Of a stretch of DNA of 64,000 nt, positions 46,302 through 54,775 are shown piece after piece. The position numbers and the translations under genes are program-made. The first letter of the stretch is position 1. The number at the start of each line of letters is the position of its first letter. The stretch spans positions 98,271 through 162,270 of the forward strand of contig JAJYIU010000003.1 of assembly GCA_021789895.1 (NCBI GenBank), written 5' to 3'. The notes below the pieces were generated by a model that ran no database searches, was not told where the DNA came from, and saw nothing but the letters and a program-made list of their open reading frames with translations. This DNA is from Acidobacteriota bacterium (GTDB lineage: Bacteria; Acidobacteriota; Terriglobia; Terriglobales; SCQP01).

Positions 46302-46318
46302 GATATATCATATATCAG
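46302..46318 (+). promoter_or_regulatory. Candidate operator: palindrome between dehydratase and DUF5054 genes
   Basis: GATATATCATATATC (46302-46316) is a perfect 15-bp palindrome around a central C. Its last 14 bases with CAG (46305-46318) match the shared motif ATATCAKATAYCAG. It lies 50 bp before the dehydratase start and 80 bp before the DUF5054 start, so it may serve both. Confidence 0.5.
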
Positions 46319-46397
46319 TCCAGCGGCCGCTACGGTTCTGTCTGGCCGGCTGAAACTATGGATTTTTATGCCGGTCAATAATCCGGGAGAGCCCTTC

Positions 46398-48545
46398 ATG
46401 TCCTCCGCCTCAGCCCGATCCGAACGCCCGGCGATCACCGCCACGATGCGGCGGCGTGAATTTGTCCAAACGCTGCTGGCCGGCGGCGCCGCTTGCCAAT
46501 TGCCGATTCCTTCGCCGGGCGCGGCGGAGCCGCCGTCAACGTCCGCGCTTGCTTCATCCGGGCCGGTCCGGCGCGTCCTGGTGCTCTTTCTCTGCCATCT
46601 GGACGTGGGTTTTACAAATACTCAAGCCGCGGTCCTCCAGCAGTATCTCCATCAATATTTCCCGCAGGCCATCGGCCTGGCCGAGCGTATGCGGCGCACG
46701 GGCGAAGATCGTTATATCTGGACCACCGGCTCCTGGTTGCTTTACGAATACCTGGAATGGGCGAAAGGTGCGGAGCGGGCGAGGGCGGAACGGGCGATCC
46801 GCCGCGGCGATCTGGCCTGGCAAGCCTTGCCCTTGAACTGGCAAACGGAGATGCTCGACGGCTCCCTGATTGACGGTGCGCTGGGCTTGTCGCGCGCGCT
46901 CGACCAGCGCTTTGGAGCCGGCACGCTCGGCGCCAAGATGGAGGATGTGCCGGGCCATACCCGTGCGCTGGTGACTCACCTGGCCGCGCACGGCGTTAAA
47001 TTGCTCGATATCGGCGTCAATGGCGCCAGCACTGTGCCGGACGTGCCGGAAGTCTTCAACTGGCAAGCGCCGGGCGGAGCTTCGCTGATTACGCTCTATC
47101 ACCATGGCTACGGCGGGGTGATCCTCATCCCCGGTTCGGACCTGGCCGTCGCCATCATGGTCAAAAATGACAATGGCGGGCCGCATTCGCCGGCGGAAGT
47201 GCAAAAAATCTATGCCGGCCTCCGCCGCCGCTTTCCGCGGGCGCGAGTGCGCGCTTCCAACCTGAGCGAAATCGCCGCCGCGGTCGAACCCTTCCGCGAG
47301 CGGTTCCCGGCCATTTCGCGGGAAATCGGCGACACCTGGATCTATGGCGTTGCCAGCGATCCGGTCAAGGTGGCCGAGTACCGCGAGCTGCTACGGCTGC
47401 GCCGCAGTTGGCTGCGGCAGCGCCGATTCGAGTCGGGCGACGCCACGGATCGCAAGCTGCTGAGCCGGCTGCTGCTGGCGCCGGAACACACCTGGGGCAT
47501 CGACACCAAGCGCCTGCACGATTATCGCCACTATACCCCACGCGCGCTGGCCGCGGCAGAGGCGCTTCCCGCCTTCCGTCGCGCCGAAGCAAGTTGGGCA
47601 GAAAAGCGCCAAAACCTGCAACGCGCCGTGGCTGGCCTGCCGCCGGCGCTGCGCGACGCAGCCCGGGCACGCCTGCACTCCCTCCGCCCGGCCGCTCCCG
47701 ACTGGCGCAATTTGCCGCTTCACTCGCCGGAGAAGGGTTTGGAAACGGCCCATTTCCGCCTGGCGCTCGATTCCACCACCGGCGCCATTATCCGCCTCCA
47801 GGCCCGCGGCACGGGCCGGGAATGGGCCTCATCCCGCCATCCGCTGGCCCAATTTGCCTACCAGACGCTGTCCCAGGCGGACTATACGCGCTATCGCGCC
47901 GCCTATGTCATTGCCCAGACCTGGTGGGCGCCGATGGATTTCGGCAAGCCTCGCATCGAACGCTATGGCGCCCGGCATCGCATCTGGCTGCCGCATTTGC
48001 GCGAATGCCGCGCCGTTCATGGCCCGCAGGGCTGGCGCCTGGTTGCCCAAATGGCCTTTGACGATTCCGCGGCCGGGCATTCAGGCGCCGTCGCCTGGCC
48101 GCAGGACCTATTTCTCGAGCTGCAAATGCCCGATGAAAAGCCGGTAATCAACCTGAACTTCGTCTGCCTGCGCAAGCCCGCCAATCGCCTGCCGGAAGCT
48201 ATGTGGCTCAGCTTTTTCCCTATCGCCCCGAACGCAAACGGCTGGCGGCTCGACAAGTCGGGCCAGTGGATCTCGCCCTTCGAGGTGGTGCCCGGCGGCA
48301 ATCGCCATATGCATGCGCTTATGCGCGGCCTCGCCTACCAGGAGGGCCGGTCCCGTTTCTCCCTGGCCACCCTGGATGCCCCGGTCGTGGCGCTGGGTGA
48401 GCGCTCACCCATCTATTTTTCTAACGCCTTGCCCGACCTCAATCGCGGGCTGCACTTCAGCCTTTTCAATAACGCCTGGGGCACCAACTATCTGCAATGG
48501 TTCGGCGAAAATACCCGGTTTCGCTTCCGGTTGCGGGCCAGTTGA
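46398..48545 (+). CDS. DUF5054 protein, GH38-like glycosidase, Tat-exported
   Basis: The 715-residue protein starts with a twin-arginine signal (MRRREFVQTLLAGGAA). It is of the DUF5054 type. Compared with the GH38 enzyme encoded next door, it keeps the zinc-site HLDVG[FY]T block (His67, Asp69), the probable nucleophile block MEDVPGHT (Asp183) followed by LAAHGVKLLDIG, and the EHTWG block (His364). This makes a zinc-dependent alpha-mannosidase-like retaining mechanism likely. The C-terminal half is a beta-sandwich (FRLALDSTTGAIIRL onward), as in GH38. GGGAGAG lies seven bases before ATG 46398. It probably acts in the periplasm on an alpha-linked glycan; the substrate is not established for the family. 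Confidence 0.82.
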   Translation: MSSASARSERPAITATMRRREFVQTLLAGGAACQLPIPSPGAAEPPSTSALASSGPVRRVLVLFLCHLDVGFTNTQAAVLQQYLHQYFPQAIGLAERMRRTGEDRYIWTTGSWLLYEYLEWAKGAERARAERAIRRGDLAWQALPLNWQTEMLDGSLIDGALGLSRALDQRFGAGTLGAKMEDVPGHTRALVTHLAAHGVKLLDIGVNGASTVPDVPEVFNWQAPGGASLITLYHHGYGGVILIPGSDLAVAIMVKNDNGGPHSPAEVQKIYAGLRRRFPRARVRASNLSEIAAAVEPFRERFPAISREIGDTWIYGVASDPVKVAEYRELLRLRRSWLRQRRFESGDATDRKLLSRLLLAPEHTWGIDTKRLHDYRHYTPRALAAAEALPAFRRAEASWAEKRQNLQRAVAGLPPALRDAARARLHSLRPAAPDWRNLPLHSPEKGLETAHFRLALDSTTGAIIRLQARGTGREWASSRHPLAQFAYQTLSQADYTRYRAAYVIAQTWWAPMDFGKPRIERYGARHRIWLPHLRECRAVHGPQGWRLVAQMAFDDSAAGHSGAVAWPQDLFLELQMPDEKPVINLNFVCLRKPANRLPEAMWLSFFPIAPNANGWRLDKSGQWISPFEVVPGGNRHMHALMRGLAYQEGRSRFSLATLDAPVVALGERSPIYFSNALPDLNRGLHFSLFNNAWGTNYLQWFGENTRFRFRLRAS

Positions 48546-48651
48546 GGCCGCCTGGATCGCTTGCTAAGAAAAATTCCTCAGATGCATAGCTGTCCAAAAA
48601 TAACCTTGCCGGCGTATGGGAAATTCAATCCGAACCAGGAGGCCGCTCGTC

Positions 48652-51600
48652 ATGTTGAAAGCCAGATGGTTGTATAAAATTTTGTCCCTGGTGATTGCGC
48701 TGGGCACCGGCCTCATGGCGGCACGAACTGCCTCCACCGCAACCCGCACGGTCTGGCGCATCGGGCGGTTTGACCATTCCGCCGCGGAATTTAGCCACCA
48801 TCGGATGCTGGCATCCAGGCAGCCGTTGGTTTACGTTGTTGGCAAGAGCACGCCCAAGGCCGGCTGGCCTGCTTTTCAACCGGGCAGCTCCATCCGCGGT
48901 GCGGTGCCGCGCACCCACGCGTACACGATTCAATTTAATTTGCCGGAAGCGCCGCGCGGACAATACACGCTGAAGCTGGGGTTCCTGACCTCGGGACGCG
49001 GGCGGCTCGCCATTTTGCAGGCCGAAATCAACGGTCACACGGGGTGGGCGTATCAGCAGCCGGTGTGGCGCAATGTTCCCGGCCAGAAGCATTGGCAAGA
49101 CGTTATACGGCTCCAGCTCCCGGCATCCGACTTGAAACCAGGCGCCAATCGCCTCGTCCTGACCGCCATAGATGCACCTTCTCGCGGTCATAGCCATCCC
49201 GGGCTGACTTACGATGCTCTCGAGCTTGATCAAAATCCAGGACAAAGATTCCGCCCCGGGGAGATTGCTGCTCGCGCGCAGCCAACCATCTTTTACCGGC
49301 GCCAGGGCAGCACTCTCGATGAGCTGGTTGATATTTACGTGCGGCACAATGCTCCCTTGCGCGGGCGGGTTGAATTGAAGATCGGCGGCAGACTGCTCTC
49401 CGCCCGGCTCGTTGCCGGGCGTGATTTTGGAGAAGAGAAGGTTGAATTCGCGGTGCCGGAATTTGCCGCCGGCGCCCGGGCCGAACTGATGGTGGCCAGC
49501 GGCCGCCAACGCCGCCGCTTTGCCCTGACCCTGACCCCGGCGAAAAAATGGACGATCTACCTGGTGCCACACGAGCACCTCGACGTGGGCTATACCGACT
49601 ACCAGGCGAAAGTGGCGGAGCTGCAAAGCCGCGTTCTGGACGAAGCCATGGCGATGATCCATGAGCATCCGGATTTTCGCTATAGCACGGATGGCTACTG
49701 GGTCTATCAGCAGTTTTTCTCGGGTCGCAGCGCCGCCGACCGCCAAAAACTGCTGCGCTTGGTCCAAGCCCATAAGCTTTTCGTTCCCGCTCAATATGCC
49801 AATCTCCTCACCGAATTTCCAGGCGTTGAAACGCTGATCCGGTCGCTCTATCCAAGCTTCCAGTTCTACCGGCAGCACGGCGGCAGCTTCGATTACGCCA
49901 ATGATACCGATGTTCCTACTTACACCTGGTCGTATCCTTCCATTCTCGCGGCGGTGGGGGTGAAGTACTTTTTGGCCGGCAGCGATCAAACCCATGGGCC
50001 CGTCCTGCTGCTTTCCCATCTCGAGGAACAATCGCCATTCTGGTGGCAGGGCCCGGATGGTGCGAGGGTGCTCATGTGGTATTCCTACAGCTACGGCCAG
50101 GTGGGCGCGGTTTTTGGTTTGCCGCCGCGCGTGTCGGTGGGCCGCGACGCACTGCCGCGGTTCCTGCAAATTTATTCAACCCCGACCTACAAGCCCCACA
50201 GCGTTCTCCTCTTTGGCGCCCAATGGGAAAACTCCGACCTGTTCCCTCAGCAGGCGGCGCTTGCGGGCGAATGGAACCGAATTTATGCCTACCCCAAGCT
50301 CGTGTATGCCGGCTTCGCCCATGCCCTCGGCGCGATTGCGCGCCAGGCGGGCAGTTCCATCCCCACCTTCAAGGGCGACGGCGGGCCTTATTGGGAAGAC
50401 GGAATCTATTCAGATGCACGCCATGCCATTGAGGAGCGCAAGACGGAACAGCGGGCGCCTTCCGCGGAAAAGATTGCTACCCTCAGTTCGATCCTCGTCC
50501 CTCATGTCGAACCGGATATCGCGGCCATACGGCGCCTGTGGCAGAATATGCTCCTCTTTGACGAGCACACCTGGGGCGCCGCGGGCAGCGTTCGGCAGCC
50601 GCAAAGTCAGCAGAGCGTGCGACAACTGGCGGCCAAGGATGCCTTTGCCGCCAGGGCCGTCCAGGACCTGAATACGATTCTGGAGCGGGGCCTGTCGGCG
50701 ATTTCCAGCCGCATTAACGATCCGGCGGGCACTTTGGTCGTCTTTAATCCGCTGAACTGGAAACGCAGCGGCCTGGTGGAAGTGGATCTGCAGAATGGCG
50801 CCGAACTGGTGAACCCGGCCGACGGCAGGGTCATTCCTTTCCAGGTGCTTTCGCAGCAACCCGGTTATCGGCGGATTCGGTTTGTCGCCCGCTCCGTACC
50901 CTCCGTCGGCTACAAGTGCTACCGGATTCAGCGCGCCCGCTCCCAGCCCCCAAATCCGCATCCGGCGGCCGGAGCCGTGCTTGAAAACGCCTATTACCGC
51001 ATTGTTCTCGATCCGGCAAGCGGCGCGGTGAAAAGCATTTTCGACAAGCAGTTGGGCCGGGAATTGGTGAACACATCCAGCCCCTACCGCTTCGACCAGT
51101 ATCTTTACGCCACCCGCGGCGGCGGACCGCCTCGAACCAGTCTCAACAATATCGGCCTGCCGATGCCCAAGCTTACGGTCCATGGCGCGCATGGCGGCCG
51201 GCTGCTTTCGATCGAAGCGGCGCCGTTTGGCACGGTGGCTCGGCTTGAAAGCGCGGATATGAACACGCCTCGAATCGAGACCACGATTATTCTCTTCAAC
51301 GCACAAAAAAAGATTGAATTCATAAACCGTGTGGTCAAAAAAAAGGTTTACACCAAAGAGGCGGCCTATTTCGCGTTTCCATTGGCGATGGATCATCCGC
51401 AATTCCGCTATGACATCCAAAACGGGGTGGTGAATCCCGCGCACGACCTCTTGCCGGGAGCGGCGAAAGAATGGTTTTCCGTGCAGCATTGGGTAGCCGC
51501 GCGACAAGCCGGCGCCACCGCGGCCCTGATTCCTATCGACGCCGAGCTTTTCACCTTGGGAGACATCGTGCGTGGACGCTGGCCGATGCGCCTGGGCCGG

Positions 51601-52113
51601 CGTTCGGGCACGATCTTCTCCTACATCATGAACAACTATTGGTTCACCAACTACGTGGCTGGACAGGGAGGGGAATTCACTTTCCGCTACGTCTTTACCA
51701 GCGGCAGGAACCTGCAACCCGCTCAATTAAGCCGCAAAGGCTGGGAAGAGATGACCCCGCTGGAGACGAACTGGATTATTCGTAACGACAAAATCAGCGG
51801 TATCCGCCGGTCCCAACCGCTGAACGCGGACGCAGCCAGCTTCCTCAACGTGAGCCAACCCAATGTCGTCCTGGTCAATTGGAAGCGGGCTGAAGACGGC
51901 CGGGGCACCATTCTCCGCTTTCTCGAACTGGCGGGAGAACCGGGCCGGGTCAAGGTGGACCTGCCGGTTCTAAATGTGCGGCAAGCCTGGCTCTGCAATG
52001 CAATGGAACAGGATCAGGCGCGGTTGACAACCTCCGCCCATGGCCTCATCTTCCCCATCAAGCCGTTCCAGATTGTCACGCTGCGCGTTGTAGGCGAGCC
52101 GGTGCTGCATTGA
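48652..52113 (+). CDS. Glycoside hydrolase family 38 alpha-mannosidase with N-terminal lyase-type sandwich
   Basis: A 1153-residue secreted enzyme. The signal (YKILSLVIALGTGLMAA) is followed by a beta-sandwich with YTIQFNLPEAPRGQYTLKLGFL and LVLTAIDAPSRG text, like the C-terminal domain of rhamnogalacturonan lyases. The GH38 catalytic domain follows: zinc-site His309 and Asp311 in HEHLDVGYTD, the probable nucleophile Asp420 in NDTDVPTYTW, and His639 in DEHTWGA. The C-terminal half holds the usual beta domains (LENAYYRIVLDPASGAVKSIFDKQLGREL). AGGAGG nine bases before ATG 48652 fixes the start. It should hydrolyse alpha-mannosides, continuing the action of GH92 and GH76. The sandwich-GH38 order is uncommon and may help bind the substrate. 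Confidence 0.92.
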   Translation: MLKARWLYKILSLVIALGTGLMAARTASTATRTVWRIGRFDHSAAEFSHHRMLASRQPLVYVVGKSTPKAGWPAFQPGSSIRGAVPRTHAYTIQFNLPEAPRGQYTLKLGFLTSGRGRLAILQAEINGHTGWAYQQPVWRNVPGQKHWQDVIRLQLPASDLKPGANRLVLTAIDAPSRGHSHPGLTYDALELDQNPGQRFRPGEIAARAQPTIFYRRQGSTLDELVDIYVRHNAPLRGRVELKIGGRLLSARLVAGRDFGEEKVEFAVPEFAAGARAELMVASGRQRRRFALTLTPAKKWTIYLVPHEHLDVGYTDYQAKVAELQSRVLDEAMAMIHEHPDFRYSTDGYWVYQQFFSGRSAADRQKLLRLVQAHKLFVPAQYANLLTEFPGVETLIRSLYPSFQFYRQHGGSFDYANDTDVPTYTWSYPSILAAVGVKYFLAGSDQTHGPVLLLSHLEEQSPFWWQGPDGARVLMWYSYSYGQVGAVFGLPPRVSVGRDALPRFLQIYSTPTYKPHSVLLFGAQWENSDLFPQQAALAGEWNRIYAYPKLVYAGFAHALGAIARQAGSSIPTFKGDGGPYWEDGIYSDARHAIEERKTEQRAPSAEKIATLSSILVPHVEPDIAAIRRLWQNMLLFDEHTWGAAGSVRQPQSQQSVRQLAAKDAFAARAVQDLNTILERGLSAISSRINDPAGTLVVFNPLNWKRSGLVEVDLQNGAELVNPADGRVIPFQVLSQQPGYRRIRFVARSVPSVGYKCYRIQRARSQPPNPHPAAGAVLENAYYRIVLDPASGAVKSIFDKQLGRELVNTSSPYRFDQYLYATRGGGPPRTSLNNIGLPMPKLTVHGAHGGRLLSIEAAPFGTVARLESADMNTPRIETTIILFNAQKKIEFINRVVKKKVYTKEAAYFAFPLAMDHPQFRYDIQNGVVNPAHDLLPGAAKEWFSVQHWVAARQAGATAALIPIDAELFTLGDIVRGRWPMRLGRRSGTIFSYIMNNYWFTNYVAGQGGEFTFRYVFTSGRNLQPAQLSRKGWEEMTPLETNWIIRNDKISGIRRSQPLNADAASFLNVSQPNVVLVNWKRAEDGRGTILRFLELAGEPGRVKVDLPVLNVRQAWLCNAMEQDQARLTTSAHGLIFPIKPFQIVTLRVVGEPVLH

Positions 52114-52127
52114 GCTCTGATTTTTGG

Positions 52128-52148
52128 GCTCGGAACGGGAATCCGAGC
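52128..52148. terminator. Hairpin after GH38
   Basis: GCTCGGA (52128-52134) pairs perfectly with TCCGAGC (52142-52148) around a 7-base loop, 14 bp after the GH38 stop. No T-run follows, so it may be a transcript-stabilising hairpin or a weak terminator. Confidence 0.4.
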
Positions 52149-52266
52149 TACAGGCGCGCGGGGCATCATGCTGGCTTTATTGTACGGGTGCGCCGCGCGG
52201 GCGCTTGCCGGCGCTTTTGCCGCGCTTAGTATATGCTGGGCTTCTGCACCCCGGGAGGAGGATGGC

Positions 52267-53445
52267 ATGAAAAAACTGTTGGGTTGCACTTTCTTAACCC
52301 TGGTTCTGGCGCCGGTTTCGCGCGCCGCCCAGCCGGGCGTTCGCAAGAGCCCGTTTGGAACCCTGCCCGGCGGGCGCAAGGTGGCGCTCTATACGCTCAC
52401 CAACCGCGCCGGCATGGTCGTCAAAATCACCACCTACGGGGCGCGCATACAATCCATTATCGTGCCCGACCGCCGCGGCCAGATGGCCGACGTGGTGCTG
52501 GGCTTCGATCATCTCGCCGGCTATCTCGGCAACGATCCCTTCTTCGGCGCCATCATCGGCCGCTACGCCAACCGCATCGGCGGCGCGCGCTTTACGCTCG
52601 ACGGCAAGGTCTATCATCTGCCCGCCAACGACGGCAAAAACTGCCTCCACGGCGGCCCGAACGGATTCGACAAGCAGGTTTGGACCGCGCACGTGCTGCG
52701 CGGCGCCGCGCCGGCGCTGGCGCTGACCTACTTCAGCAAAAACGGCGAGGCCGGCTTTCCCGGCAATCTCCATATCAAGGTGGTCTATACGCTGCTGGCC
52801 GATAATGCGCTGCGCATCCAGTACACCGCCAGCACCGACCGCGACACCGTCGTCAACTTCACCAATCACTCTTATTTCAATCTGGCCGGCCAGGGCAACG
52901 GGACGATTCTGCATCAACTGGTCATGCTCAACGCCAGCCGCTTCACGCCGATCGGGCCGACGCTGATTCCCACCGGCAAGCTGGAGAACGTGGCCGGCAC
53001 GCCGCTCGATTTTCGCCGCCTCACGCCGGTCGGCGCCCGGATCAACGCCAACTACAGCCAACTCAAGTACGCCGGCGGGTATGACTTCAACTGGGTGCTG
53101 AACCGCGGCGGCAAAAAAGGATTGGTGCTGGCGGCGCGCGCCGTGGACCCCGGCTCGGGACGCGAGCTGGAAGTCTTCACCACCGAGCCCGGGGTGCAGT
53201 TCTACACCGGCAACTTCCTCGATGGCACGATTCACGGCAAGGGCGGGAAGGCGTATCTGCACCGCGGCGCCTTCACTTTCGAGACCCAGCACTATCCCGA
53301 CTCGCCCAACCAGCCCAATTTCCCCACCACCGAGCTGAAGCCCGGCCAAACCTATCACCAGACCACGATTTTCAAGTTCCTGATCTGGAAGCCGCGCGGG
53401 AAGCGCCACGCCGCCCGCCAGGCCGCTCCGCATACGCATGCCTGA
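52267..53445 (+). CDS. galM: Aldose 1-epimerase (mutarotase), exported
   Basis: The 392-residue enzyme interconverts the alpha and beta anomers of sugars such as galactose or glucose. A signal peptide (KKLLGCTFLTLVLAPVSRAA) implies periplasmic action. Family marks are YGARIQSIIVPDR, IIGRYANRIGGARFTLDG, ANDGKNCLHGG, the catalytic His in NFTNHSYFNLAG and the catalytic Glu in TTEPGVQFYTGNFLDG. GGGAGGAGG stands six bases before ATG 52267, which fixes the start. It lies 153 bp after GH38 on the same strand and should speed up use of sugars released in the periplasm. A strong hairpin follows the stop codon. Confidence 0.94.
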   Translation: MKKLLGCTFLTLVLAPVSRAAQPGVRKSPFGTLPGGRKVALYTLTNRAGMVVKITTYGARIQSIIVPDRRGQMADVVLGFDHLAGYLGNDPFFGAIIGRYANRIGGARFTLDGKVYHLPANDGKNCLHGGPNGFDKQVWTAHVLRGAAPALALTYFSKNGEAGFPGNLHIKVVYTLLADNALRIQYTASTDRDTVVNFTNHSYFNLAGQGNGTILHQLVMLNASRFTPIGPTLIPTGKLENVAGTPLDFRRLTPVGARINANYSQLKYAGGYDFNWVLNRGGKKGLVLAARAVDPGSGRELEVFTTEPGVQFYTGNFLDGTIHGKGGKAYLHRGAFTFETQHYPDSPNQPNFPTTELKPGQTYHQTTIFKFLIWKPRGKRHAARQAAPHTHA

Positions 53446-53458
53446 CCTGCGATGGCCT

Positions 53459-53491
53459 CGCTGCACCCGGAGCGACCAGCCGGGTGCAGCG
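53459..53491 (+). terminator. Strong hairpin after galM (12-bp perfect stem)
   Basis: CGCTGCACCCGG (53459-53470) pairs perfectly with CCGGGTGCAGCG (53480-53491) around a 9-base loop, 14 bp after the galM stop codon. No T-run follows, so it is a non-canonical terminator or a boundary hairpin between the glycan genes and the corrinoid operon. Confidence 0.55.
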
Positions 53492-53602
53492 CAAGGCGCG
53501 GGCCTATTCCGCTCGTCTTGACCGCGCCGCCTGCGGCAAATCCCCGCTTCAAACCGGCTGCAATTTACGCTATTTTACAGATGCGGTTGCATCGCGCCGG
53601 AC

Positions 53603-53643
53603 CCGGTTTTGGGACTGCATGAACAAAACCGGCGCTTCGGCGC
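53603..53643 (+). promoter_or_regulatory. Structured leader of the corrinoid operon
   Basis: CCGGTTTTG (53603-53611) pairs perfectly with CAAAACCGG (53624-53632). It is directly followed by GCGC-TTCG-GCGC (53632-53643), a stable UUCG tetraloop hairpin. Both lie 52-92 bp before the first gene. I looked for a cobalamin-riboswitch B12 box and did not find it. Attenuation or a novel leader element is possible. Confidence 0.4.
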
Positions 53644-53694
53644 ACGTTACCGCCGTTCATACACCCGGGCCGCACCAGGCAAAGGTAGCCACGA

Positions 53695-54759
53695 ATGTTG
53701 CCGGAGCAATGGGAAACCTTCAAGCGCGCCGCGCGGCGCGAGCCGCTGGACAAGATTCCGATGGCGCTGATTGTGGATAGCCCCTGGATTCCGGGCTATC
53801 TCGGCATCAGCCATCTCGACTATTTCCTCGATCCCGAGCTTTGGTTCCAGTCGAACCTCAGGATCATGCGGGAGTTTCCCGAGATCATCTTCATTCCCTC
53901 CTGGTGGATGGAATACGGCATGGCGGCCGAGCCTTCGGTGCTGGGCGCGAAGATCAAATTCTGGCCCGACAACACGCCCAGCGAATATCACACCCTCCAT
54001 CACCTGGAAGACCTCGACCAGCTTCCCGAGTACGAAGTCGAGGCCGACGCCTTCGCCGGGCTGACGCTGCACCGCATCAAAATGGCGCGCCGGCGCATCC
54101 TCGACGCCGGCTACATCCTGCCCATGGTGACGGCGCGGGGGCCGCTTTGCACCGCCGGCTTCGTCCGCGGCACCACCAACTTCATGATTGATCTGGTGGA
54201 AAACCCCGCCGGGGCGCACCGGCTGATTGACCTCTGCACCCGGATGATCATTGATTGGCTGATGGCGCAGCAAAAGGCGATGGGGGATACGGTCGAGAGC
54301 CTGTTCATTCTCGACGACATCGTGGGCTTCATCAATGAAGAGCACTACCTGGAATTCGCGCACCCCTATCTGAAGCGCATTTGCGACGCCTTCCCGCGCG
54401 ACTGGATCAAGCTCTACCACAACGACGCCGAGGTGGACGCCTGCCTCGATCACCTGCCCGACACCGGATTCCAGGTGCTCAACTGGGGCAAGCAGCGTAC
54501 CATGGCCGAAGTGAAGCGCCGGGTGGGCGATCGCATGGTGCTGATGGGCAACGTCAACCCGCTGGAAGTGGGGGTGCGCGGCACGCCGGAAGAGGTGAGG
54601 GAAGAGACGCTGGCGGTGCTGGAAGCCTCGGGCGGGGAAGGCGTCATTCTTTCGGTTGGCGGGGGCACCAGCCCCGGCATGCCGCGGGAAAACATTCTGG
54701 CGATGCAAGCGGCGCTGGCGGAATTCAACGCCCGGCGCGGCCGCGCCGCGGGCCGTTAA
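53695..54759 (+). CDS. UroD/MtaA-family corrinoid methyltransferase
   Basis: The 354-residue protein belongs to the uroporphyrinogen-decarboxylase-like family whose members in such operons move methyl groups to or from corrinoid proteins. Typical text is RIMREFPEIIFIPSWWMEYGM, LFILDDIVGFINEEHYLEFAHPYLKRI, HPY-like helices and MVLMGNVNPLEVGVRGTPEEVREE, with GVILSVGGGTSPGMPRENI at the end. In MtaA-type enzymes zinc is held by a His-X-Cys near the fifth strand; here the matching place reads LYHNDAEVD with no Cys. It heads a seven-gene operon that includes a corrinoid protein, its reactivase and a homocysteine methyltransferase. It is therefore the best candidate for the donor-specific methyltransferase; the donor is unknown. 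Confidence 0.85.
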   Translation: MLPEQWETFKRAARREPLDKIPMALIVDSPWIPGYLGISHLDYFLDPELWFQSNLRIMREFPEIIFIPSWWMEYGMAAEPSVLGAKIKFWPDNTPSEYHTLHHLEDLDQLPEYEVEADAFAGLTLHRIKMARRRILDAGYILPMVTARGPLCTAGFVRGTTNFMIDLVENPAGAHRLIDLCTRMIIDWLMAQQKAMGDTVESLFILDDIVGFINEEHYLEFAHPYLKRICDAFPRDWIKLYHNDAEVDACLDHLPDTGFQVLNWGKQRTMAEVKRRVGDRMVLMGNVNPLEVGVRGTPEEVREETLAVLEASGGEGVILSVGGGTSPGMPRENILAMQAALAEFNARRGRAAGR

Positions 54760-54775
54760 GTTAAGCAAGCGCGCC

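Noticed and set aside
48625..50169. About 514-codon open frame antisense to GH38
   Set aside because: Low-complexity translation with no family match; the sense strand encodes the full GH38 active site.
53446..53694. Cobalamin or SAM riboswitch before the corrinoid operon
   Set aside because: The conserved B12 box and SAM-I core could not be found; only simple hairpins are visible.
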